A stretch of 64,000 bases of DNA from CAWIJJ01 sp963836405. Its GTDB lineage: Bacteria > Acidobacteriota > Terriglobia > Bryobacterales > Bryobacteraceae. The stretch spans positions 186,001-250,000 of the forward strand of contig CAWIJL010000002.1 in assembly GCA_963836405.1 (NCBI GenBank), given 5' to 3'. The notes under the pieces are model-generated. The model searched no databases, had not been told where the DNA came from, and saw only the letters and a program-made list of their open reading frames with translations. Of the stretch, positions 25,528 through 35,086 are shown one piece after another. The position numbers and the translations under genes were made by a program. Each line of letters opens with the position of its first letter. Position 1 is the stretch's first letter.

Positions 25528-27248
25528 ATGAGCAGCCGGTTCTGCCTCGCGCTCCTTCTTTCGGCTACGGATCGGCGCAGGCGCAGTTGCCTCCGTCCGC
25601 CGGGAACCCGCCGGTTCCGCAGGCAGGCCCGGAGATGTCCACGAAAGAGGAGCAGGCCACCTTCCGGTCGCGGGTGAACCTGGTGATGGTCCCGGTGGTG
25701 GTACGGGACAAGCAGGGAAACGCCGTGGGCACGCTGCGGCAGGAGGATTTCCAGCTTTTCGATCGCGGCAAGCCGCAGGCGATCACCCGCTTTTCGATGG
25801 AAAGCGCGGGAGCGCGGCGGGGCGAAAAGGCGGAGCCCCAAGCCCGGCAACAAGGCCGTGGAACCCGGCGAACCCGTAGCGCCGGAGCGTTACATCGCTT
25901 ATCTGTTCGACGACATTCACCTGCCGTTTGGCGACCTGGCACGGGCACGGGAAGCAGCCGCGAAGCAGATGGCATCGCTGGGGCGTACCGACCGGGCCGC
26001 CATCTTCACCACCTCAGGCCAGGTGAACGTCGAATTTACCGACGACCGCGACGAACTCGAGAATACGTTGAGCCGCCTGATGCCGCGGCCGATGAACGTG
26101 AGGGTGGGAAGCGAGTGTCCGGAGCTGGGGTTCTACCAGGCGGACCGCATCGTACGAGAGGATGCGGAAGCGCTGCGGGTGGCGATCGAGGAGACGCTGG
26201 TCTGCGCGAGCCTCGACCCCACGCGCGACTGGACGGTGGCGGAGAGGATGGCTCGTTCGGCGGCATCGCAGGTTACCTCGCTGGCGACCCACGAAACGCG
26301 GGTTACGCTGTACACTTTGCGGGATGCGGTGCGGCGCATGGCGGCGGCGCCGGGACAGCGGATCATTATTCTAACGTCGCCGGGATTTCTGGCGCCGGAA
26401 CAGCAGGCCGAAAAGACCGACATCATGGACCGGGCCATTCGCGCGAGCGTGGTGATCAACTCGCTCGATGCGCGCGGGCTGTGGACCGACCCGGTGATGG
26501 ATGCGAGCCGGCGCGGGCCGGTCGAATTCGGTGATGAACGAAAAGCAATATTTACGACCGGGAAATTGCCTCCGAGTCAAGCCGCATCTGGACGGAGATG
26601 GCCGCGGGCACGGGCGGGATCTTTTGGCAGAACAAGAACGACATCGAAGGCGGATTTCAGAAACTCGCTTCCGATGCCGGAATACGTGTACCTGCTGGGC
26701 TTTTCGCCGCAGAACCTGAAGCTCGATGGCAGCTTTCACGCTTTAAAGGTTTCGCTGAGGGCCGGCGGGGCTCAGCCGCGAAGGCGCGCCAAGGGTTACT
26801 ACGCGCCCAAGCAACTGGACGACGCGGCGGAGAGCGCCTGGCGGGAAATCGAGGAGGCCGTGTTCTCGCGCGAAGAGATGCGGAGAAATGGATCGAACTG
26901 AGAAGCCAGTTTTTCAAGCCGAGGGACGATGAATGGCGCGGGTGACGCATGCTGGCACACGTGGATCTCAGGAACCTGCCACTTTCGCAAGGCGGAGGGG
27001 CGCAACTACAACACCCTGGTGATCTATCGGCGGTGTTCGACCGCAACGGCAACTATGTCACCGGCAATAGAGAAGACGCTGGAAATGCGGCTGTCGCGAC
27101 GAGACGCTGGCGAACCGGGCGGGAGTCGGGAATCACGGTGCGCAGCGCGTTCGACGTGAAACCGGGCGTCTACCTGGTGCGGCTGGTGGTGAGGGATGCC
27201 GAAGGGCAACTGATGACGGCGCAGAACGGCGCCCTGGAGATTCCCTGA
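25528..27248 (+). pseudogene. VWFA-related acidobacterial domain protein, multiply frameshifted (first of two)
   Basis: Conserved pieces follow each other in the right order but in changing frames. They are: a signal peptide (MSSRFCLALLLSAT, frame from 25528), then FRSRVNLVMVPVVVRDKQGN and LRQEDFQLFDRGKPQ. Next come ERYIAYLFDDIHLPFGDLARAREAA and ILTSPGFLAPEQ, EMAAGTGGIFWQNKNDIEGGF, and PEYVYLLGFSPQNLKLDG. A C-terminal domain follows (AHVDLRNL, IEKTLEMRL, ITVRSAFDVKPGVYLVRLVVRDAEGQ). That is the full layout of the acidobacterial VWFA-related family: exported proteins with a metal-site-like DDIH. At least six frame changes are needed. It follows the FecR gene by 25 bases and is likely part of that operon. 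Confidence 0.75.
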
Positions 27249-27254
27249 AGGAGG

Positions 27255-29606
27255 TTGCGGTATACAGGTTCCACACGATTCTACTCTGCACGGGTTTGTT
27301 TCTCGCGGCCCCAGTCCTGGCGCAGGAGCAGCCCGCGAAGAGCCAAGACCACGGGCGCCGTCCGCGCCGGTTTGATCAGGACCGAGACGCGGCTGGTACC
27401 GGTGGACGTGATCGTCACCGATAAGAAGGGCAACTATATCCGCGGCCTGGAGCAGAAGAACTTCAAGGTTTGGGAAGACAACAAGGAGCAGCCGATCCGC
27501 ACTTTTTCGTTCGAAGCGGACGCGGCGCTCCCCGCGGTTCAGCAGCAGAAAAAATACATGGTGCTGTTCTTCGACGTGGCGTCGATGACGGCGGGGGACC
27601 AGATCCAGGCGCGCCAGGCGGCGGTGAAATTCATCGACGCGAATGCCGGCCCGAACCGGCTGATGGGGATCGTGAACTTCACCGGGGCGATGCAGGTGGC
27701 GCAGAACTTCACCGAGGATATCGAGCAACTGAAACTGGTGGTGGCAGGGGTCAAGAGCACGGTGATGAACGCGGGGCCCGCGCCCGAAATCGCAGGACGG
27801 GGCGCGGTGCGGCTCGGCGGCGAAACGAACTACGGCGCGCGGACGATGGTGCTGGCGCTGCGGACCATGGCGCGGAACCTCGCCGAGATTCCGGCGCAAA
27901 ACGCTGGTGCTGCTCAGCGCCGTTTTCCGGTCAGGTGGATGATGTCGCAGGTGACGGCGGCACGATTCCGGCAATATGGCGAACGTGGCGGTTTACCCGG
28001 TGGACGTGCGGGGCTTGAGCGGTGCGCTGCCGTTTGAGGGCCCGCGCGGGGCGTTGCTGCCGGGCGAATTGCGCGATAGCGGCATCGCGCTGCCGCCCGA
28101 TCCGGTGCGGAAGATCATTCGGGCCATGGCGCTGCTGGCGCCGCAACAACGGCGGGAACGGGCAGCAACAGCGGCAGTTCGACCGGGTCGACACCGCCCG
28201 CAGGCGGCACGACCACGGGAACGGGAAGCAGCCCAGCGGGATCGCGCGGTGTCGGGATGGGCGGCGGCACGACGTCCGGCCGGACCGGAGATTCGATAGG
28301 TTCCGGTTCGATGCCGGGAGGTCCGGGCGGTTTCGGCAACAACAACCCCGGCGGAAGGGGAACGGTCGGCGGGGGCGGCAACGATTCCATCGACCGCCGG
28401 AACATGGACCGGGCGCCGCGCGATCCGCTGATGGAGCGGCGCGGCACGATCATCCCATCATCCAGGAGAGCGCCAGCACCAACCAGCAGGTGCTCTTCAT
28501 GCTGGCCGACGGAACGGGCGGGTTCGTCATCGCCAACACCAACGACCTGCTGGGCGGGCTCGAGAAAATCAATCAGGAGCAGAACCAATATTACCTGCTG
28601 GCCTACGCGCCGCCTGAATCGCCGGAAGGAAGCTGCCATTCGATCCGGGTGAAGGTGGATCGCGGCGGGACGAACGTGCGCGCCCGCACTGGCTACTGCA
28701 ACGTAAAGAGCAAAGACGTTCTGGCCGGTAAGCCCATCGAGCGGCAACTGGAAAGCAGGATCAATGGGGTGGAGGGCGGCACCTTGCCGGTGCAGCCAAT
28801 GCAACTCCCGTATTTCTTCACGTCGCCCAACACGGCGCGGGTGAACGTGGCCATGGAAATCCCGGTTTCCACGCTCAAGTTTGAGAAAGTCAAGGGCAAG
28901 TATCACGCCGAGATCAACATTCTGGGCATCGCCTACCGCAACGAGAGCAACGTGGCGGCGAGGTTCAGCGACGTTGTGAAACTGGATTTCGATGAGAAGA
29001 AGCAGATGGAGGCTTTTCAGAAAAAGCCCTTCCGCTACGAAAACCAGTTCGATATCGGCAGCGGAAAGTACACGCTGAAGATTGCATTCAATGCGAGCGG
29101 CGAGGCATTCGGCAAACTGGAGAGCCCGCTCGACATCGACGCGTACGATCCCGACACCTTCAGCATCAGCGGCATCGCGCTTAGCAAGGAGTACAAGAAG
29201 GTGAACGAACTGGACGCGAGCATGGACTCGATGCTGCTCGAAGGAAGGACGCCGCGCACGGCTTCCGGCCTTCAAATCAGCCCGGCGGGCGAGACGTTTC
29301 AAAGCGACCGATCCGGTGGTGCTGTATTTCGAATTGTACGAGCCATCGCTGGCGGAAGCGACTGCGGACAACCAGGTGCGGCTGGCGGTCGCCCTGCGTG
29401 TGTTGGATCGCAAGACCGGCCAGGAGAAACTGAACTCCGGCGGGATGGAAGTGACGAGATACGCGCGGCCGGGCAACACGGTGGTTCCGGTGGGATTGAA
29501 GCTGCCGATTTCGAAGCTAACGGCGGGCGCGTACCGGGTGGAAGTCACGGGTGCGAACCCGGCGCAGAAGATGGTGGTGAGATCGGCCGATTTCGACGTG
29601 AATTAG
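27255..29606 (+). pseudogene. VWFA-related acidobacterial domain protein, multiply frameshifted (second of two)
   Basis: A signal peptide can be read at about 27262-27330 (YRFHTILLCTGLFLAAPVLAQ) in one frame. The mature protein then continues in others: ETRLVPVDVIVTDKKGNYI, NFKVWEDNKEQPIRTFSFE, KYMVLFFDVASMTAGDQIQAR, MANVAVYPVDVRGLSG, FMLADGTGGFVIANTNDLLGGL and YYLLAYAPPESPEG. A beta-rich C-terminal half follows (to RSADFDVN at 29606). Around 28180-28420 is a glycine/serine/proline-rich linker unlike the first paralogue. About five frame changes are needed, the last near 29300. It begins 6 bases after the first VWFA gene, so the two were one operon. The stop overlaps the stop of the convergent regulator gene. 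Confidence 0.75.
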
Positions 29607-30595
29607 GGGCGGCAGAAATTTCCCTGGAGGTAAGCTTCGTATGCTTCGGGATTCACGCGGCGGGTTCGAGTAAGGCTGCGCTGCTCGACAGCGGTGAACT
29701 GGATCTTTATCTGTCCGGCGATGGCGCGGGCCACATCGCCCTGCAACGCGATGATATCGGTCAGATCGCGCTCGTACTCTTCCGACATAATATGCCCTTC
29801 GTCACGAGCCCGAATCAACTGCGCCGTGATGCGTACCCGCTGTCCGGACTGCACTACGGTGCCTTCCAGGATCGCATCCACGTTGAGTTCGCGCGCAATC
29901 GCCGGCACCGATTTGCGGGCGCCGCCCTTGTAAGGCATAACGGAGGTCCGCGAAATGACTCGCAAGGAACGGATCCGCGCGACTTCGCCGATCAGTTCGT
30001 CCGTCAGCCCATCGGAAAAGAATTCCTGGGCTGGGTTACCCGAAAGATTCTCGAGGGGCAGCACCGCGATGGATTGAATTCGCGGCGAGGACGACGGGAG
30101 GGTACGGTATGCGAGTGCAATGATTGCCACGGCGAGCAGGACGCCGGCCACGGCGAGGAAGCCGGGGCGCCGTATGAGCGGGACGGCGGTCCGGCCGGGT
30201 GGAGTCTCGGGTGGCGGCGGCGAAGAGGGGCGAAGGACCGGGGCGGTCTCCACCGGCACCAGGAACCGGTAGCCCCGATGAGGTATGGTCTCGATGAACC
30301 GGGGATTATCAGCGTCGTCTCCGAGCGCCTCCCGCAGCCGATTGATTGCCTTATTGATGCCGCGTTCGAAATCCACGACCGTGTTGTCGGGCCAGAGCCG
30401 CCTCTGAAGTTCTTCCCGGGTCAGGACCTCGCGTGGGTGCTCGACGAATGCAAGCAGGGCCTGAAAGGGCTGTTCCTGAAGCTTGATCCTTACGCCCTGC
30501 TTACGGAGTTCGCCCGACGCCAGATCTACCTCGAAGATTCCGAAGCAGATGGGCGGCTTTCCAGCTTCCAACGGCGGTTCCATCCAGGTTGGCAT
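29603..30595 (-). CDS. CadC-like transmembrane winged-helix regulator, C-terminally truncated
   Basis: The 330-residue product has an OmpR/PhoB-type winged-helix domain (FGIFEVDLASGELRKQG ... NTVVDFERGINKAINRLREALGD ... RFIETIPHRGYRFLVPV), one membrane helix (GFLAVAGVLLAVAIIALAY) and a periplasmic TolB-N-like domain (IAVLPLENLSGNPAQEFFSDGLTDELI ... ELNVDAILEGTV). Family members continue from 'NPEAYEAYLxG' into a row of TPR repeats. Here the protein ends at AYLQGNFCRP, so the TPR part is missing. The stop (TAA) overlaps the TAG of the convergent VWFA gene, which suggests that a deletion joined the two 3' ends. DNA binding should be intact; sensing probably is not. Confidence 0.8.
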   Translation of the reverse strand: MPTWMEPPLEAGKPPICFGIFEVDLASGELRKQGVRIKLQEQPFQALLAFVEHPREVLTREELQRRLWPDNTVVDFERGINKAINRLREALGDDADNPRFIETIPHRGYRFLVPVETAPVLRPSSPPPPETPPGRTAVPLIRRPGFLAVAGVLLAVAIIALAYRTLPSSSPRIQSIAVLPLENLSGNPAQEFFSDGLTDELIGEVARIRSLRVISRTSVMPYKGGARKSVPAIARELNVDAILEGTVVQSGQRVRITAQLIRARDEGHIMSEEYERDLTDIIALQGDVARAIAGQIKIQFTAVEQRSLTRTRRVNPEAYEAYLQGNFCRP

Positions 30596-30699
30596 GATAG
30601 CACTGCTTTCCGAAGGCCGGGGACTTCAGAGGTCAGGTGGTTCATAACAAGTAACTTGATGGGGAACCCACTCGCCACAAGGAAACAATCTACGCGCCA

Positions 30700-31341
30700 T
30701 TGAAGACCTTGCGGCCCCGACGTTATCTTTCCAGCCGAGGCCCAGGAGGCCTCTTCAAAACGCAACGTTCCATTCTTCTCGTTTCCGCCGTCTTCATGGT
30801 GTGGGCGGCGAACCTCGAGGCTCAGGGTCTGCTGGATACGATTATTACGCCGGATAAGGCCGTGCCTACCGTTAATCAGACTCTGGAAGGTACCTGGATG
30901 GCCGAACTGCGTCCGCCCGAGCTGCCGACGGCGGCACCATCGATTCCCAACCTCAGCACGTTTGGCGCGGACGGCACCCTCATTGCTTCGGGCTCGGATG
31001 GCAACCAGAGTTCGGCTCACGGGATCTGGCTGCGGGTGGGAGACCGCAAATTCCTGGAAACGGTATTCGTATTCGCTTTCGACGCGAACCGGGCTCTGGC
31101 GACCATCACGAAGATTCGTGTCAATATCCAACTAAGCCGGGACGGGCGGACCTTCAAGGGGACCAATGAAATCGTCGTGATGGACCGGACCGGAAGAGTG
31201 ATGGCCACGATTCCAGGCGGTACGACAACCGGCGTCCGGCTCAGCCCGAGATACCGGATGACTTCTACGATTTTCAAAAGTTGGGTGACCCGGCAGCCGC
31301 TCCCGCTTCTGGTAAATGAACCTGCGCAGGGTCTTGTTTGA
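30700..31341 (+). CDS. Secreted protein of unknown function
   Basis: The product is up to 213 residues with a hydrophobic export segment (RSILLVSAVFMVWAANLEAQ). A TTG at 30700 is the first start of the frame; no ATG precedes the export segment, so the start is uncertain. The mature part contains LEGTWMAELRPPELP, FGADGTLIASGSDG, HGIWLRVGDRKFLETVFVFAFDAN and GTNEIVVMDRTGRV. This alternating strand pattern resembles a small lipocalin-like or beta-sandwich barrel seen in other acidobacterial secreted proteins. No catalytic motif is seen. It is divergent from the CadC-like regulator (104 bases between starts), which could make it a target of that regulator. Confidence 0.6.
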   Translation: MKTLRPRRYLSSRGPGGLFKTQRSILLVSAVFMVWAANLEAQGLLDTIITPDKAVPTVNQTLEGTWMAELRPPELPTAAPSIPNLSTFGADGTLIASGSDGNQSSAHGIWLRVGDRKFLETVFVFAFDANRALATITKIRVNIQLSRDGRTFKGTNEIVVMDRTGRVMATIPGGTTTGVRLSPRYRMTSTIFKSWVTRQPLPLLVNEPAQGLV

Positions 31342-31459
31342 CGAAGGTCCGATCGTTTGCGCCTCCCGCGTCATCGACCGGCAGGCGAAACCGGGGATGG
31401 GCCCAAGCCGGCTGGTGAATCACTTATGATATAGTGCCTGTCAAAGAGGGTGGCGGATC

Positions 31460-32923
31460 GTGTGTCTAACGGGTTGCACTCCATCCAACCGTCCGAATTC
31501 CGGTTCCGATCCACCGACTTGCACAGGCTCGGGCCGGAATTTCGACCGCATGCCCGCCGAATCCGGTTATTGAGTTTATCCGCCAGAACAACGCGATTTT
31601 TCCGTCTGCCGGAGACGATGCCTGTCATATGGTTAGCAAGTTTGTCACCGATGTTAATCTGCCGGCTTCCGCTACATTCACGGGTCCGCCCGGACCTTCG
31701 CCGGACCCCGACACCTTCCGCGTGCAGATAGGAGGGCTGCTGCCGGGACAGGGACCACGGGTGAGGGTAGTCGTGAACCGGTCCGGTACATCGGTATACT
31801 CCCAGGAATTCGACACGGTAGAAGCCGCGGCACTCGGCTGCCCGGCCGTGTATCGCATTGATAAGCATCTGCGCCTGGTTTCGAATGGGCCGCCCACACC
31901 CAAACCTGCCGGCAGCACGTACGACGATGAAATCAGCGGGAACCAGACCATTCTCGTGAAATTGGCCGATAGCGTCACGGCCACCATGATTTCGGGCGGT
32001 CCGAGCATCAGCACGTCCTTACAGGTCGCGCGGCCACCCGCGGAAACCGGACCGAAGGCCATTCGAACGGCGGATGTTCACTTCGTAACGCTTCGCGGAG
32101 TGAGCAGTGTTCCGGCGACGATTGTAGCTCGCATGTCCGAGGATTGGGCGCAAACGGCAATCCGTTATCGGCTTGGTACTGCCGAGACGGTCGATGCGGT
32201 GAAGAACGTTTTGAGCGTTACCGGGACCGCTGCATCCGATGGCCAACTCCAAGTAAGAATCAAGCCACAGGGAGGCGCGTTTCATCCGATTGCCATTCCG
32301 GTCCACAACGGGGATACGCAGGAACAGATCTCCGCGCGACTGGCAGCGGCGATCTCCGCCACGGCCGGCCTGACCGCAACCGATCACAGGCATTCGACGG
32401 AGCGACTTATCATGGTCAACAAAGGCCATTCGGTCACCTTTGCATCCTTGCGAAACAACGTTACCGGTGTTGTGTTTACGGAGCCGGTTCTCGATTTCAC
32501 CGACGAATCTCGCTGCTCGAGGGCAGCGTGCTGGGATTGAATTTTCAGGATGCCGACCGAAAGGTGATTACGATGATTGCGGTTACGGATATAACGATTC
32601 TCGGCGGCAGCGATGCGGCGACGGGAGGAGACTATGTGCTGGCCAACTTACCCGGGTGGCACAACGTATCGATTCTCAGGGAGCCGGTAATTGACGCGGA
32701 TGACAGCACTTATCCTACCGGCTCAGGCCACGAGATGGGACACGCCTTGTTTAATACCGGCAATCCGGGGCACCATGCCACGTCGACCAACGTGTTCTAT
32801 GCCTTTGAGAACCGGGTTGCGCCGGAGACACTCGCCTCCCGAAAGAGGTTGACCGACGCGCAGAACACGCTGGTCCGGAGCAACAGTGCCGGGTCGGCGA
32901 ATCCAATTTTGCGACACCGATGA
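31460..32923 (+). pseudogene. Module A protein with zinc-protease-like motif, frameshifted
   Basis: The start is a GTG at 31460 after an AGAGGGTGGCG region, giving MCLTGCTPSNRPNSGSD. The frame must change near 31575 into NPVIEFIRQNNAIFPSAGDDACHM and continue with VSKFVTDVNLPASATF, a long beta-rich stretch to about 32505. A second change near 32510 gives SLLEGSVLGLNFQDADRKV. The C-terminal part holds GHEMGHALFNTGNPGHHAT at about 32733-32790, an HExxH zinc-binding motif with further His residues, so it may be or have been a metallopeptidase. The N-terminal MCLxGC is shared with the protein at 44102-45112. There is no normal signal peptide. The product is not otherwise recognisable. Confidence 0.55.
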
Positions 32924-32935
32924 AGGGGAGAGCCT

Positions 32936-33773
32936 GTGAGCTTTTCGCGTCGATGGGTATTAGCGGTAGGGATCGCATGCGGGGCGCTCGCGTCTTTCCA
33001 TCCGGTGGGAGCGGCTTGGGAAGGGCCGGGCCGCAGCCGCGTAAGGAGAAGCCAATGACGCCGCAATGAAAACCTGATGACTGCGCTGCTCCGCGTCGTC
33101 AACGGCGAACTCAGTCTGGCCGAGGGGCGATCGGCGGTGCAGCGCGCCGGTGCGTCAAAGGAGAAGGGTTACATACCGGTTCTTAAGGAGATCGTTGCCC
33201 GGACCGCTCCCACGAACCGGCACCTGATTGCATTTGATGCCATGCATGCGCTGTGGCTGTCCGGTGAGCCCCCGGCCTATTTCCTCAGCCTGGCCACAGC
33301 CCACACAGCCACCAGTAAGATGGCTTCTTATTATGCGATCCTGATCCTGGCAAGAGATCCGGATCCGCAGATACTGTCCGTGCTGCAGAGCGAACTGGAC
33401 ACGGTGGACGACAATCAGATCCGGGGCGCCCTCGACCTGGCGAGGTACGTCGCTCACCGCAATCGGCAACTCGAAACCATTGAGGATTTCGAGAAGCAGG
33501 CCGATTTTCTGATCGATACCCTTCGGACGGGGTGGAACCCCATTCAGGTCGAAGAAGTACAGTCCGACAGGAAACCTCGGCCCCGTGGCGGTCTGGAGCC
33601 AGGGGCGGATTTGGGCTCTCTCGAAATTGCATCCAAGTGAGGTGGCGAAAGCCGTTTCGAAGATCGGTCCATCGAGCGAACCGGGTTCCAGCGGGCAGAG
33701 TCTCAAGGCCTATGTTTCCCGCTTCATCAGCGACGCGGCGCGGGCTCAAGTGGAGGCTCTGCCGCGGCAGTAG
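32936..33773 (+). pseudogene. Module A exported helical protein, frameshifted
   Basis: A GTG at 32936 behind GAAGGGGAG opens a signal peptide (SFSRRWVLAVGIACGALASFHPVGAAW). That frame stops near 33058. The next part (33077 on: LLRVVNGELSLAEGRSAVQRAG, KGYIPVLKEIVARTAPTNRHLIAFDAMHALWLSG, RGALDLARYVAHRN) is alpha-helical and looks like HEAT-type repeats. Near 33565 the frame changes again and ends with IWALSKLHPSEVAKAVSKIG ... EALPRQ at 33773. I do not recognise the family. It lies 12 bases after the protease-motif gene and 14 bases before the duplicated-repeat gene, so all three form one operon. Confidence 0.5.
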
Positions 33774-33787
33774 TTGGCGATTCTGGC

Positions 33788-34583
33788 ATGATTATACGCG
33801 CGGAACAATTGAACGTGCTCGCGGAGGATACGCTGCGCAGATTTGAAGGCGAGATGCTCGAACATCTGCGAGCGTTTTCGCCGAGGCACTGCAGCGTCAT
33901 CGGCGACGACGGTGTGCGGGAGGTGATCCGCCTGGGACTGGAGCGTGCCGGTAATTACCGGCTGACCAAGCGCGGTCCCGTACGGTACTTTATCGAGCTG
34001 ATGTTCAATCTCGGCAGTTTCTTCGACACCGACCTGCAATTTCCGTGGGCCGCCGAAGCGCTCAACGATATGAGCGTAACCGACGAGATGGATCGCGCCG
34101 AAATACTTTTCGACCTCGCTACTTTGTACTTCCGCAACACGGCCGGCGAGAATAACCGTTATGCGGTCGAAGCATTACGACGGGTCGGTCTTTATTCGTG
34201 GATGGAGCCGTGCCGCGGGCGCACGCGAGGACGAACTAATCTCACTTCTGCGCAAACTGTATCCGGAGAAATTCGCGTACGTGGGTGAGGCTGTCTACAG
34301 GATCGCGATTCCAGGTGCCGTTCGGATGGCGGAGGACTACTCGTGCAGCGGTTCGGAAGGCAGGTTCCTGTTCATCGTGGCGAGCTTTGCGATGGGACAT
34401 CAATTTGCGGTGGATCCATTATTCCCGTGGATCCGTTCGACATTGACCGACCCCCGCATTGCGAATCCCGAGCAGCGGGTGAGGCGTCTTCGATCGAAGA
34501 TGCAAACCTACCTGGACTCGGTGCTCGAGCACCTGGGATATCCGCCTCCCGGCGCAACCCCGGATGCGCCCGCCGCCAACTAA
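33788..34583 (+). pseudogene. Module A duplicated-repeat protein, one frameshift; paralogue of 45150-45905
   Basis: The first frame starts MIIRAEQLNVLAEDTLRRFEGEMLEHLRAF and contains LMFNLGSFFDTDLQFPWAAEALND. Near 34185 the frame changes and continues with LRKLYPEKFAYVGEAVYRIAIPGAV and FAMGHQFAVDPLFPWIRSTLTDP. Both halves align with the intact protein at 45150-45905 and with each other (LGxxF..DP..PW....L.D), so the family is an internal duplication. Similar sequences, as I recall, occur near type VI secretion effectors in proteobacteria and myxobacteria, but I cannot confirm this and see no secretion genes here. The function is unknown. Confidence 0.6.
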
Positions 34584-34649
34584 TAAGCGGGCGCGAAATA
34601 TCTGCTTGCCGCCCTCGGTGCCGGACGGCCGGGTCGCCGCAGTGAGAAA

Positions 34650-34994
34650 TTATTGGAGAACGGCGATGGCTTCGGCCTCGCTGGCGTAGTGGGGAAAGAT
34701 GCGGTCCAGCCGGGTAATTTGAAGGACGTGTTGCACGGGACCGTGAGCGTTGGCGATCTGGACGCTGCCGCCCTGCGCGCGCAACTGTTCGGCTGCCACC
34801 ACGAGCGCGCCCAGACCTGCGCTATCCAGGAATGCGACGTTCTCGAAATTCAACAGCAGCTTGGAATTGCCCTCTTCGTATAGCTTGCGGATGGAGTCGC
34901 GAACAAGGTTGGCGCCGCCGCCCGCTGTCACGCGCCCAGACAGATCGAGTACAGTCACGGACCCGAGCCGACGGGTGCCGATTTCGAGGCTCAT
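34650..34994 (-). CDS. STAS-domain anti-sigma factor antagonist
   Basis: The 114-residue protein is a single STAS domain: LEIGTRRLGSVTVLDLSGRVTAGGGANLVRDSI, then KLLLNFENVAFLDSAGLGALVVAAEQLRAQGG. The Ser in FLDSAGLGAL is the residue phosphorylated by the partner anti-sigma kinase in SpoIIAA/RsbV-type proteins. Unphosphorylated antagonists bind the kinase and free a sigma factor. The ATG at 34994 fits the normal N-terminus; an in-frame TTG three codons earlier is possible. No partner kinase gene is in the window, so it probably works with proteins encoded elsewhere. It is divergent from recQ. Confidence 0.88.
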   Translation of the reverse strand: MSLEIGTRRLGSVTVLDLSGRVTAGGGANLVRDSIRKLYEEGNSKLLLNFENVAFLDSAGLGALVVAAEQLRAQGGSVQIANAHGPVQHVLQITRLDRIFPHYASEAEAIAVLQ

Positions 34995-35086
34995 ACTCGA
35001 CAACTCTGCACGTTTCTGGCCATGTTCGCGAATAGACAGAACGGGGCGCCGGGAGATTTGGCTTCCGATCTGCTCGGTGGGTTCAT

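Noticed and set aside
28180..28420. CRISPR-like or tandem repeat array
   Set aside because: The repetitive look comes from codons of a Gly/Ser/Pro-rich linker; no regular repeat-spacer unit is present.
25528..29606. Programmed ribosomal frameshifting in the VWFA genes
   Set aside because: There are too many shifts, in both directions, and no slippery heptamer with a downstream structure common to them.
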